Source: Chloroflexota bacterium (GTDB lineage: Bacteria > Chloroflexota > Anaerolineae > Anaerolineales > Villigracilaceae). From it: a DNA stretch of 13,338 bases. The DNA is taken from positions 1 to 13,338 of the forward strand of contig JAKAMM010000018.1 of the NCBI GenBank assembly GCA_021812905.1, given 5' to 3'. The notes under the pieces were generated by a model. It was not told where the DNA came from, ran no database searches, and was given only the letters and a program-made list of their open reading frames with translations. How positions within the stretch are numbered: the first letter of the stretch is position 1; each line of letters begins with the position of its first letter. The position numbers and the translations under genes were made by a program. Positions 1-6,959 of the stretch are shown here, piece after piece.

Positions 1-74
1 AAGCGTGAATCGGGTCTGGCCACAGCATGAAGCTTGATCCAAACCTTGCGACGGACATTTTCTTTATCATCCAT
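1..74 (-). CDS. N-terminus of a probable 5-formyltetrahydrofolate cyclo-ligase-family protein (partial, runs off left edge)
   Basis: Only the first 24 codons are inside the window. The reading begins MDDKENVRRKVWIKLHAVAR and continues PDSR. The 'VWxxL..vaRPDSRF' start resembles COG0212 proteins related to 5-formyltetrahydrofolate cyclo-ligase (methenyltetrahydrofolate synthetase), which act in cytoplasmic one-carbon metabolism. This is recognition from memory on a very short stretch, so the product is tentative. The ATG lies 5 nt after the stop of the GntR-type regulator gene, so the two are very probably co-transcribed. A weak GGTGA ribosome-binding-like stretch lies inside the end of the upstream gene. 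The next codon begins TT, compatible with the expected Phe. Confidence 0.5.
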   Translation of the reverse strand, partial: MDDKENVRRKVWIKLHAVARPDSR

Positions 75-79
75 AGGTT

Positions 80-838
80 TCACCAGATCACGACCTGATT
101 GACAGATTGGTCGGAATTGCGGAGCAAATCCAACTCAACCTTGTTGGATAGAAGATAGAGGAAGTTTGAAAAGCAGGGCTGTCCCGAGTCGGTCAGACAT
201 AGCTCTTCCATCGCCATCAGCGGTTGGCCGACAGAGACCTGGAGTAAACTGGCAGTTGGATTGGCGGCAGCTACAGCTCGCAGGGTGGCAATGCTGTGGG
301 TGGCTTTCCAGCCGCTGACCTCCGAAGCAAAACGCCCCAGGCTCGAGAAGGGTGGCAGACTCGAGCTATCAGTGTAGAACTCAAAGACCGGGATTACTGC
401 CTCGAGAAGGGCAGCCGGGGCGCTGTCGAGCAGGTAAAGAATGCGCAGGTGTACGGCCATGTCATGGGGCTTAATCTCCAGAACGCGGGCAGAATCTTCG
501 CTGACAGGGCTTAGGCGATATTCCAATTTGCCGACCGTGGCGATTGTGCCCGTGCGCTCGATCATGGTGAGCGGGTCATTCAGTTCGTTGAGGGTGTTGG
601 AAAGTTTGTGGAAGGCCGGGCTAATATAGGTACCGGACCCCTGGCGGCGGATGACCAGCCGCTCGCGCTCGAGCTGGGCCAGCGCTTCCCGGACGGTGGC
701 CCGGCTGGTGGAGAACATTTCAGATAACTCGGTCTCAGACGGCAGTGCCCCTCCGTTTTCCCCCGCCCGGTTGGATTGGATCCAATTCAAAATCTCTTTA
801 TGGAGCTGATCTGCTAGGGACTGGCCGCGAGTAATCAT
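80..838 (-). CDS. GntR-family transcriptional regulator, HutC/UTRA type
   Basis: A 252-residue regulator. The chosen start is the ATG at 838 (MITRGQSLADQLHKEI). The open frame extends to an ATG at 892, but that codon overlaps the predicted -10 box, so it cannot begin the translated part of that transcript. Residues about 5-75 form the GntR winged helix: an 'LPSETELSEMFSTSRATVRE' recognition region, then 'ALAQLERERLVIRRQGSGTYI'. Residues about 90-240 look like a UTRA effector-binding domain ('RVLEIKPHDMAVHLRILYLL...PAALLEAVIPV'), which in this family usually binds a small metabolite and releases DNA. The ligand cannot be told from sequence. It is co-directional with the probable folate gene 5 nt downstream. 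A strong promoter and a palindrome at 861-875 upstream suggest autoregulation. Confidence 0.88.
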   Translation of the reverse strand: MITRGQSLADQLHKEILNWIQSNRAGENGGALPSETELSEMFSTSRATVREALAQLERERLVIRRQGSGTYISPAFHKLSNTLNELNDPLTMIERTGTIATVGKLEYRLSPVSEDSARVLEIKPHDMAVHLRILYLLDSAPAALLEAVIPVFEFYTDSSSLPPFSSLGRFASEVSGWKATHSIATLRAVAAANPTASLLQVSVGQPLMAMEELCLTDSGQPCFSNFLYLLSNKVELDLLRNSDQSVNQVVIW

Positions 839-860
839 TCTACCGCCGCATTTACTTGAT

Positions 861-875
861 AGTCGTCTAACGACT
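861..875 (-). promoter_or_regulatory. Candidate operator of the GntR-type regulator (inverted repeat in the 5' leader)
   Basis: The plus strand reads AGTCGT-CTA-ACGACT, a perfect 6-bp inverted repeat around a 3-nt centre. It lies between the predicted transcription start (about 884) and the start codon at 838. GntR/HutC proteins typically bind short palindromes with GT and AC half-sites, and this site contains GTCGT...ACGAC. The position would let the protein block its own transcription. The repeat is seen directly; its role is inferred. Confidence 0.5.
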
Positions 876-890
876 TTAATCTTAATGACC

Positions 891-918
891 ATTATAGGCT
901 GAAAAAATGAAAAGTCAA
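891..918 (-). promoter_or_regulatory. Sigma-70-like promoter for the GntR-type regulator
   Basis: On the minus strand there is TTGACT (918-913), a 16-nt spacer and a perfect TATAAT (896-891). The expected start is near 884, giving a leader of about 45 nt before the ATG at 838. The spacer is T-rich. This is the best consensus promoter in the window. Confidence 0.7.
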
Positions 919-955
919 GTTAGGGTTTATTAATTTTATTTTAATGACTCTGATC

Positions 956-997
956 TGAAAATAGATTTTCATGTTTGGCGGTGAAAATCTATTTTCA
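956..997. repeat. Pair of 16-bp palindromes, possible operator
   Basis: TGAAAATAGATTTTCA (956-971) and TGAAAATCTATTTTCA (982-997). Each has perfect 7-bp arms (TGAAAAT/ATTTTCA) around two central bases, and the second copy is the exact reverse complement of the first. Both are followed by TG, extending the direct similarity to 18 bp with two central mismatches. Start-to-start spacing is 26 bp, about 2.5 helical turns. They lie roughly 70-115 bp upstream of the predicted start of the GntR-type gene. No gene is recognised immediately to the right. A binding site for a dimeric regulator is the simplest reading. Confidence 0.55.
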
Positions 998-1437
998 TGG
1001 CGACTACTGCAAAAAGGTCGGTGCGCCATTTTCGTCAGATGAAAGTGGGAGAAAGTTGGCAAAAAAAGCATCGAATAGCTGCGATTTTTTCATGGAAACG
1101 TCAAAATGCCTATCGAAGTGGAAAAGAATAATCTGCAATTCTTGAAAATCGAGTTATTGCAAAGGAGTCTTTAATGTAATTACTGGACAATTCCAGACAT
1201 AGGTAAATGGTGGGTTAAAGGAGATGCGGGGTTATGAACGCAACGCACTGAGCAGGATTGCCTCTGCCTAGGAAAGTGTGATGCTGTAAGAATTGGCAAG
1301 CGAGAAAAGCTGGTAGAGGATCACTCCCCCTAGCTCGCATATTATTCTTCCGTCGATGGATGATCCTTCTGACTTTCCGTCTTAGACCAAAACTCTCTCC
1401 AACGTTCTTCGCATTGTTCTTGAGTCATTGATTAACC
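998..1437. other. Intergenic stretch with no recognised gene
   Basis: No open frame of useful length and no recognisable protein similarity was found on either strand. A 22-codon frame starting at 1106 (MPIEVEKNNLQFLKIELLQR...) has no support. The base composition is more AT-rich than the operon region. It probably holds decayed sequence. Confidence 0.4.
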
Positions 1438-1467
1438 ATCACTGAATTGGGTTTGACAGCCGCCATT

Positions 1468-1587
1468 ATGTTATTGATCCAATCCTTGGTATTCCTCGTA
1501 TCAATTGGATTGAGTTTTATAAATCCCGACCTCGCTAAATTTTCCTGGATACTCATTGCACCAGCCGCGTTTCTTCTTTGCGCGTAA
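1468..1587 (+). pseudogene. Short hydrophobic remnant, possibly the C-terminal end of a TMEM175/DUF1211-like membrane protein
   Basis: The frame from the ATG at 1468 encodes 39 residues. It starts MLLIQSLVFLVSIGLSFINP, continues with DLAKFSW and a second hydrophobic run, and ends FLLCA before TAA. The frame is open further up to 1432, where a stop occurs, with TELGLTAA before the Met. Two hydrophobic segments joined by 'SFINPDLAKFSW' resemble the last hairpin of bacterial TMEM175 (DUF1211) potassium channel-type proteins. The N-terminal part, including the usual 'R-x-E-A-F-S-D-G' start, was not found upstream. No convincing ribosome-binding site precedes the ATG. I read it as a gene relic; a real tiny membrane peptide cannot be excluded. 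Confidence 0.3.
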
Positions 1588-1590
1588 GGC

Positions 1591-1615
1591 TTCAGAGGTC
1601 TTGGAGACTTCGGAG
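1591..1615 (+). terminator. Imperfect hairpin after the hydrophobic remnant
   Basis: TTCAGAGGTCT (1591-1601), loop TGG, then AGACTTCGGAG (1605-1615) form a stem of about 10 pairs including two G-U pairs and one A-G mismatch. It sits 4 nt after the TAA at 1585-1587. The sequence downstream is only moderately T-rich (AAGTTTTGATTT), so it may be a weak terminator or a dispersed repeat rather than a true intrinsic terminator. Confidence 0.3.
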
Positions 1616-1662
1616 AAATTAAGTTTTGATTTAGGGAGGATTGATAATTGATTTTATTTCCC

Positions 1663-2149
1663 TTACCCCATTATCGTCTTCGGCCTATACTGCAATGCCT
1701 CCGCCAAGTGCGGAGCCAGGATCTGATCACACCCTGCCAGGTCCGCGATCGTACGCGCCAACTTCAGCACCCGGTGATATCCGCGCGCCGAAAGGTTCAT
1801 CTGTCCCATCGCGGCTCGTATCAAGCTTTCCCCTGCATCATCCAGTTTGCAGAACAGGCGCACCTCCCCCACGCGCATATCGGCATTGGCGATCACATTT
1901 GTTGATTTCATATTCGCGAACCGCTCGCGCTGTCTCTGGCGAGCACCTTCAACCCGAACTTGAATTGTCTTCGACGATCCCCCCAATCGGTCACTGCTTA
2001 GCTTTTGATAATCCACGCGCGGCACTTCAACATGGATATCGATCCGATCCAGCAAGGGTCCTGAAATTCTCTTTTGATATTTCGTCACGGTCGAAGGTGC
2101 ACAGGTGCAAGCCTTTACGGCGTCCCCATAATAACCGCACGGGCAGGGG
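1663..2149 (-). pseudogene. comM: 3' fragment of a YifB/ComM-type AAA+ (Mg chelatase-like) ATPase gene
   Basis: About 162 C-terminal residues of a YifB/ComM protein, which normally has about 500. Visible landmarks are the zinc-finger-like PCPCGYYGD...CTC, the 'KRISGPLLDRIDIHVEVPRV' sensor region, the 'RQRERFAN' helix, and the C-terminal 'LSARGYHRVLKLARTIADLA...HLAEALQYRP'. The open frame extends to an ATG at 2211, but residues before PCPCG (MPLRSAFYHSPSMKNMSDCV) do not resemble the family. The N-terminal S5-like domain, Walker A and Walker B are absent, so it cannot act as an ATPase. In intact form, ComM is a hexameric helicase that extends heteroduplexes in natural transformation. A second, better-preserved end of the same gene type lies at the right edge in the same orientation. 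Confidence 0.85.
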
Positions 2150-2228
2150 TGTACACAATCGGACATATTTTTCATGCTTGGCGAATGGTAAAAGGCTGAT
2201 CTTAAGGGCATATTTCAAAACTCAATGT

Positions 2229-2480
2229 TTAGACCCACTTCCATGCATACCAAACCGTCAGTGCATTAAATACAAGTCCTACAATGATCAAGAAATTGTC
2301 ATGCGCTGAAGGGTAGGTAGACAATCCAAGGAGATGGAAACCAAAAAAGAATATGGCTACGATGATGTTTGTCCAACGGTTCACAGGATAATTCAACGTC
2401 ATGGACAGGAAAATCATAACAACCAGAATCACCATTAGAGCCTGTTCGTATAACTGGTAAACTTGGCGGGAGGCGTCCAT
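2229..2480 (-). pseudogene. Truncated DUF6326-like small membrane protein
   Basis: From the ATG at 2480 this encodes 83 residues; the frame is open up to 2585, but the extra N-terminal residues look unrelated. Family-like sequence starts near 'YEQALMVILVV'. It includes a hydrophobic segment, the conserved 'YPVNRWTNIIVAIFFF' motif, a loop 'LSTYPSAHDNF', and a final hydrophobic segment ending WYAWKWV. This pattern matches the C-terminal half of DUF6326 family proteins (about 130-150 residues, four helices, unknown function). The first one or two helices are missing. The break falls around 2447-2465, where plus-strand transposase similarity begins, so an IS insertion probably removed the 5' half. 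It likely makes no functional product. Confidence 0.6.
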
Positions 2481-3046
2481 GTGTACCAGACCGAGACTGT
2501 GCTGATGCCATATTTTATGTATTACACACTGGCTGCCAATGGAAAGCATTGGACGAAACGGAACTGGCTTCTGGCTCGACCGCACATGATTGTTATCAGC
2601 AATGGGTCGAAGCGGGTGTTTTTCTAAAGCTATAGCAGGCAGGCGTCGAATACTTTGGCGAACTAGTCGAAGGCGCCAACTGCCATGATATGGAATTAGT
2701 CAGAGAAACACTAGAGAACATTGTGGTAGACTGTCCACGACCAACCGAGGAGCAACCGCAAGGCATGTGTCTGGATAAAGGCTATGATTATCAAGAAGTC
2801 CGAGACACTTTGCAAGAGTTTGGGTTCACAGCGCATATTCGCTCGCGTGCAGAAGAAGCCAAAGAACTCAATTCGAGGCTGGAAGGCGCGCGCGGCGTTG
2901 GGTGGTGGAGCGAGCCCACAGGTGGATAAACCGTTTTCGGTGCATTCTTATCTGCTGGGGAAAAAAGCGCAGAATTGCATTGCCTTTCCTTTCCGCATTT
3001 CGTCTGTGCCCTTATCGCCTTCCGTGCCGCTGGGTTATTCAGATAG
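2447..3046 (+). mobile_element. Degenerate IS5-family transposase (IS relic)
   Basis: Plus-strand reading recovers an IS5-like transposase in pieces. From about 2465 it reads GGRRPCVPDRDCADAIFYVL, then H-T-G-C-Q-W-K-A-L, then DCYQQWVEAGVFLKL. A TAG at 2633-2635 stands where Trp is expected ('LKL*QAGVEYF'). At about 2670 'GELVE' jumps straight to 'GANCHDMELVRET', so a central block of roughly 50-60 residues, expected to hold the first catalytic Asp, is deleted. 'EEQPQGMCLDKGYDY' (second Asp) follows in the same frame. 'RRWVVERAHRWINRF' (catalytic Glu) is one frame over from about 2886, 'KKAQNCIAF' is in a third frame, and 'FVCALIAFRAAGLFR' returns to the first frame and ends at TAG 3044-3046. 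It is inactive. Terminal inverted repeats were not identified, so the element ends are approximate. Confidence 0.85.
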
Positions 3047-3205
3047 GTAAGATGGTGTGTATATATAATATATGCCGCGCGGGGTGGATTCTGGTTGAAC
3101 TCTAATTTGGTAATAAAATCGAAAGCCTGCTTCCATGCCCATCGCTTTCAGCGTAAATCTCACCCAGCGACAACCCTGCCGCTCGTTTGTAAATATGATT
3201 TATTA
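3047..3205. other. Short stretch without a recognised gene downstream of the nitrilase gene
   Basis: It contains an alternating TATATATAATATAT run near 3060-3072. On the minus strand a weak stem (GCGGCA/TGTCGC with a 4-nt loop, about 3168-3183) lacks a following T-run. Minus-strand frames here give peptides such as 'GLSLGEIYAESDGHGSRLSI' that I cannot assign; they may be decayed coding sequence. Confidence 0.35.
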
Positions 3206-4132
3206 TCACTCTGTTTGGTTATGGGTTTTGTTCAACCCCAGATTGCGATGATATTTAATCGCTCCTAGGTTGCTGAAACCTCCTTTTGCAAGATTCCCGT
3301 CGTCATACATCGAGAAATGCTGGCCGCTGTCTCGCAATTGCTTCAAGGTCTGTGCCAGCCCAAGCGTTCCGTATTCGCGTGTACGGGTCACATAGTCGAG
3401 GTCAATCATCTCAGTCATAAATGTCTGGTTGGTGGATGCCTCTTGTAGAACACGTCCATCCGGATCAACAAAAGTGGATCGGCCGCCTCCCCACATCCCA
3501 ACTCCGTTGATGCTTATAAAATAACATTGATTGAATAGAGCGTTGGCACGTGCCATCACCAGTTCAAGCTCACGATCCGAAGTCGGCGTCAGTGTCGGTT
3601 GCAGAATAACCTCTGCGCCCATCCAGGTGAGCTGGCGCGAGACCTCAGGGAACCACATGTCATAACAGATGCACAAACCAAAGCGACCGATATTGGGAAT
3701 ATCGAACACACAAAATTCTTCCCCGGGCGTTGTCGAACTTTCATATGGAAGCCACGGGAACATCTTGCGATATTTTGCAACAATTTTTCCCTCGGGGGAA
3801 ATGACGATCGCCGTGTTATAAAGCTTATCGCCATCCAGTTCATACATCGAGCCGGGCACAAGCCATTGATTGGTTCTGCGAGCCAGCATGCACAATCGTT
3901 CGGTCAAAGGACCGGGGATCGGCTCTGCATTTTTCCTCCAAGTATCCGATTTTTCCGTGCTCACAAACTGAACCAGCCCAGGCACGATCAATTCATGGAA
4001 AATCACCATATTAACCCAGGGGAAACTTTTGCTGATGTTAATGGAAACATCGGCCATCTTTTCAACTGTCGCGTCTGCATCCCAGGGTATCACAGTCATT
4101 TGTACACCAGCGATTCCAAAAAGGCGGGTCAT
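3206..4132 (-). CDS. Nitrilase-superfamily carbon-nitrogen hydrolase (amidohydrolase)
   Basis: A 308-residue cytoplasmic enzyme with the complete nitrilase triad: Glu47 in 'VIFHELIVPG', Lys123 in 'YRKMFPW' and Cys156 in 'GLCICYDMWFPE'. A second conserved Glu is in 'PYESSTTPGEEFCVF' and the fold ends near 'TREYGTLGLA'. Enzymes of this superfamily attack non-peptide C-N bonds (amides, carbamoyl groups, nitriles) through a cysteine thioester. 'ICYDxxFPE' plus 'WMGAEVILQPT' fits the aliphatic amidase / N-carbamoyl amidohydrolase branches better than true nitrilases, but the substrate cannot be fixed. The ATG at 4132 has a good GGAG site 6 nt upstream. It begins 10 nt after the second ATPase gene stop and is the last gene of the transporter operon, implying it acts on the imported compound. 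The roughly 45-residue tail after the core is family-variable. Confidence 0.85.
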   Translation of the reverse strand: MTRLFGIAGVQMTVIPWDADATVEKMADVSINISKSFPWVNMVIFHELIVPGLVQFVSTEKSDTWRKNAEPIPGPLTERLCMLARRTNQWLVPGSMYELDGDKLYNTAIVISPEGKIVAKYRKMFPWLPYESSTTPGEEFCVFDIPNIGRFGLCICYDMWFPEVSRQLTWMGAEVILQPTLTPTSDRELELVMARANALFNQCYFISINGVGMWGGGRSTFVDPDGRVLQEASTNQTFMTEMIDLDYVTRTREYGTLGLAQTLKQLRDSGQHFSMYDDGNLAKGGFSNLGAIKYHRNLGLNKTHNQTE

Positions 4133-4142
4133 GAATAACTCC

Positions 4143-5108
4143 TCAATCTACAAGATGACAGGCGACAAATCGCCCGCTTCTTACTTGGCGCAACCCGGGT
4201 TCCGTTTCGTTGCATTTGTTCTGTGCCAGAGGACACCGTGTGTGAAAGCGGCATCCCGTTGGAAGGTTGATTGGGCTGGGAACATTTCCTTCGAGCACCG
4301 TTAATTCCCGCTTTGAGTCCACAATCGGAAGCGGAATTGCTCCAAACAGTGCTTTGGTATAAGGGTGCAGAGGTGTATCAAAAACAGCCTCGCTCGAGCC
4401 AAGTTCAACCAGTTTGCCAAGATACATTACACCGATACGATTGCTGATATGTTGAACCACATTCAAATCGTGTGAGATGAACAAGTAAGTCAATCCTAGC
4501 GACTTTTTGAGTTCATCAAATAGGTTAATGATTTGTGCTTGAACAGACACATCCAAAGCGGAGGTTGGCTCATCCAGCACAATCAACTTCGGATTTAACG
4601 CCAGCGCCCGTGCCACTGCCACACGTTGGCATTGTCCACCTGACATCTCATGCGGAAAGCGGTCAAGGTGTTGCCTGCCCAATCCTACTTGCTGAAGAAG
4701 TTCAATCACGCGTGGGTGAATTTCATCCTTTGTCAAAACCTTATGCGTGGTCAATGGCTCCGCGATGATTTGCTCCACTTTAAAGCGCGGGCTTAAGGAC
4801 GATAACGGATTCTGGAATACGATTTGCATCTGTCGTCGCATGGGACGCAAATTGCTTTTGGTGATTGATGTAATATCCTTACCGTCAAAAAACACCTGTC
4901 CTGACGTGGGATCAATGAGCCGCAAAATCATCCGGCCGATAGTGGTCTTCCCGCATCCAGATTCGCCGACCAGCCCAAGGGTCTCGCCTGAAGCGATTGT
5001 TAGATCAACACCGTCCACCGCGTAGACATAACGCTTCGCGCCGAAGAGCCATCCACCGGGTAATCGAAAATGTTTTTTGAGAGAGCGAACTTGGACTAAT
5101 TCTGTCAT
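4143..5108 (-). CDS. dppF: Oligopeptide/dipeptide ABC transporter ATP-binding protein (DppF/OppF type)
   Basis: 321 residues from the ATG at 5108, which overlaps the stop of the preceding ATPase gene by 4 bp (ATGA). A longer open frame to 5180 lies inside that gene and is rejected. Walker A is GESGCGKTT (48-56), Q-loop Gln99 in 'IVFQNPLSSLSPR', ABC signature MSGGQ (155-159), Walker B LIVLDE (175-180), and switch His213. The C-terminal oligopeptide-transporter extension carries Cys286, Cys292, Cys299 and Cys317 in a C-x5-C-x6-C...C pattern, known in this family to be able to bind a [4Fe-4S] cluster. It pairs with the neighbouring DppD-type ATPase to power the two permeases on the cytoplasmic face. 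'SGGQCQR' has Cys where Gln or Arg is more common. Confidence 0.95.
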   Translation of the reverse strand: MTELVQVRSLKKHFRLPGGWLFGAKRYVYAVDGVDLTIASGETLGLVGESGCGKTTIGRMILRLIDPTSGQVFFDGKDITSITKSNLRPMRRQMQIVFQNPLSSLSPRFKVEQIIAEPLTTHKVLTKDEIHPRVIELLQQVGLGRQHLDRFPHEMSGGQCQRVAVARALALNPKLIVLDEPTSALDVSVQAQIINLFDELKKSLGLTYLFISHDLNVVQHISNRIGVMYLGKLVELGSSEAVFDTPLHPYTKALFGAIPLPIVDSKRELTVLEGNVPSPINLPTGCRFHTRCPLAQNKCNETEPGLRQVRSGRFVACHLVD

Positions 5109-6070
5109 TTGTTTACCAAAAAGCACGCGCTCTGATGTCCATCGCTGATATTGAATAATGACGGCGTTTCCATACTGCATTGTTCAAACACAAATTCACA
5201 ACGCGGAGCAAATGAGCAACCTGTCACGTCACCGGGATTGGATGGAACAGTACCGGGGATGGCCGCCATCTTTTTGCCGCGTGAACCAGGGCGTGGAATG
5301 GCACCCATCAATCCGCGCGTATATGGGTGTTGTGGATCATTGAAGATGTCGCGTGTTGAGCCAATCTCAGCCACCCGCCCTGCATAAAAAACAGCGAGGC
5401 GGTCACATGTTTGCGCGACCACGCCAAGATTATGCGTGATCAGAATGACGGAGAAATCAAATTGCTCTTGCAAGTCGCGTAACAGGCGTAGGATTTGCGC
5501 TTGAATGGTGACGTCCAATGCGGTAGTGGGTTCATCGGCAATGAGCAAGCGCGGCTGGCAGGATAATGCCATTGCGATCATCACGCGTTGCTGCTGTCCA
5601 CCTGAGAGTTGATGCGGATACGCGGACAGCATCCATTTAACATCTGGCAAACCGACTGCGGTGAGCATTTGCTCGGCGCGTTCATTGGCTTGTGCCTTGT
5701 TCATGTTCTTGTGCTGGCGCAGGACTCGTTCCATCTGCGATCTAATTGTAAAAACAGGATTAAGTGATGAGGACGGATCCTGAAAGATCATCGCGATATC
5801 GCCGCCGCGAATGTTTTCCATTTCTGCTTCAGAGAGGTTCAGCAAATTTGTGTCGCTGAAAACAATCTTACCGTTTGTGATCTTTGCCGAGCGCGGAAGC
5901 AAACGCAAGATCGAAAGCCCTGTCACTGTTTTGCCACAACCTGTTTCGCCGACCAAGCCAAACGTTTCGCGTGTGTTTACATCAAATGAAATTTCATTCA
6001 AGGCTTTGACCAGACCGCGTTCGGTCTTGAACTCCAATTGCAGGTCGCGAACTTCGAGCAGGGCTGTCAT
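5105..6070 (-). CDS. dppD: Oligopeptide/dipeptide ABC transporter ATP-binding protein (DppD/OppD type)
   Basis: 321 residues. Walker A is GETGCGKT (41-48), Q-loop Gln97 in '[12 protein letters not shown]', signature LSGGQ (155-159), Walker B RLLIADE (174-180), and switch His213. The C-terminal extension has Cys285, Cys291, Cys298 and Cys316, the same four-cysteine pattern as its partner. The longer '[15 protein letters not shown]' insertion and '[12 protein letters not shown]' are typical of DppD/OppD. The start at 6070 overlaps the stop of the permease gene by 4 bp (ATGA), indicating translational coupling; a GAGG site lies 8 nt upstream. It forms the heterodimeric motor with the DppF-type protein. 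Confidence 0.95.
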   Translation of the reverse strand: MTALLEVRDLQLEFKTERGLVKALNEISFDVNTRETFGLVGETGCGKTVTGLSILRLLPRSAKITNGKIVFSDTNLLNLSEAEMENIRGGDIAMIFQDPSSSLNPVFTIRSQMERVLRQHKNMNKAQANERAEQMLTAVGLPDVKWMLSAYPHQLSGGQQQRVMIAMALSCQPRLLIADEPTTALDVTIQAQILRLLRDLQEQFDFSVILITHNLGVVAQTCDRLAVFYAGRVAEIGSTRDIFNDPQHPYTRGLMGAIPRPGSRGKKMAAIPGTVPSNPGDVTGCSFAPRCEFVFEQCSMETPSLFNISDGHQSACFLVNK

Positions 6071-6957
6071 TTATATTGCCTCGGGTCGAAGATGTCGCGC
6101 AGTGTGTCGCCCAGCAAATTAAAGGCAAGCACAACGACAAAGATTGCCAAACCCGGGAAAGTGGCGATCCACCACTGATCGAGAAAATAAATTCGTCCAT
6201 CGCTGACCATTAATCCCCAATCTGGTGACGGAGGTTGTGTACCAAGGCCTAAAAACGCCAGACCACCCATCGCTAAAATAACTGTGCCTAGATCCACTGT
6301 AGCCTGCACGAGAATGGGTGAAATTGTGTTCGGCAAAATGTGACGGAAAATAATAACCGCATCGCTGACCCCGATGGCTTGCGCGGCTTCAACAAAATAT
6401 CTCTCCCGCAAGCTGACCGCGACCCCTCGCGCAATGCGTGTGTACCACGGCCACCACGAGACAACCAACGCGATCGCGGCTTTGTCCAACCCGCGGCCGA
6501 GGGCAGATGCAATTGCCATTGCCAGCAATAACGACGGGAAGGCAAGGAACAAATCTGTGATGCGCATGATGACTTCGTCCAGCCAACCACCTTTGTGGCC
6601 AGCCAAAGCTCCCAGTGGCGCACCGAGCAACACTGCAAATAAGACTACACCAATGGGAATGATCAAGGCTGGCCGCGCGCCAACAATGATGCGGCTTAAA
6701 ATATCGCGGCCAAGTTTGTCCGTCCCAAACCAATGATCGGCAGATGGAGATAGTAGGGTGTTTGATGCGTGTGTTTTACCGGCGCCTTCTTCTGGATATG
6801 GTGCGACTTGATAGGCAAAGACCGCTAATAGAACAAATGAAATAATGATGAACGTGCTTGCCAGCGACAGCGGGTCACGCATGACAACGGACAGCACATG
6901 GCGTGCAGTGCGTGTGTTTTCAGATTTGGCGGGAGGAAGGACTGGGATGGCTGTCAT
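6067..6957 (-). CDS. dppC: ABC transporter permease, DppC type
   Basis: 296 residues with a cytoplasmic N-terminus, a first membrane helix (about 33-51), a periplasmic-side loop with 'HWFGTDKLGRDILSRII' (the hallmark of DppC/OppC), and five further helices. The EAA coupling loop is 'EAAQAIGVSDAVIIFRHILPN', which contacts the ATPases. The C-terminus 'NLLGDTLRDIFDPR' is the classic DppC ending. The start is 2 nt after the stop of the DppB-type gene and has no clear ribosome-binding site, so translation is likely coupled. It forms the membrane channel with the DppB-type permease. Confidence 0.95.
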   Translation of the reverse strand: MTAIPVLPPAKSENTRTARHVLSVVMRDPLSLASTFIIISFVLLAVFAYQVAPYPEEGAGKTHASNTLLSPSADHWFGTDKLGRDILSRIIVGARPALIIPIGVVLFAVLLGAPLGALAGHKGGWLDEVIMRITDLFLAFPSLLLAMAIASALGRGLDKAAIALVVSWWPWYTRIARGVAVSLRERYFVEAAQAIGVSDAVIIFRHILPNTISPILVQATVDLGTVILAMGGLAFLGLGTQPPSPDWGLMVSDGRIYFLDQWWIATFPGLAIFVVVLAFNLLGDTLRDIFDPRQYK

Positions 6958-6959
6958 GA

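Noticed and set aside
839..892. Longer N-terminus of the GntR-type regulator starting at the ATG at 892
   Set aside because: The upstream codon overlaps the predicted -10 box and the added residues (MVIKIKVVRRLSSKCGGR) are not typical of the family; the ATG at 838 fits both promoter and domain start.
1106..1174. 22-codon open frame (MPIEVEKNNLQFLKIELLQR...)
   Set aside because: No ribosome-binding site, no similarity and too short to support as a gene.
1641..2309. 222-codon plus-strand open frame opposite the comM fragment
   Set aside because: It is the antisense of the clearly recognisable ComM C-terminus and DUF6326-like gene and has no protein-like features of its own.
3168..3183. Stem-loop downstream of the nitrilase gene as an operon terminator
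   Set aside because: The stem is only 6 bp with a G-U pair and is not followed by a T-run on the transcribed strand.
5109..5180. Longer N-terminus for the DppF-type ATPase from the ATG at 5180
   Set aside because: The extra 24 residues lie inside the preceding ATPase gene; the ATGA overlap at 5105-5108 with '[10 protein letters not shown]' is the normal start.
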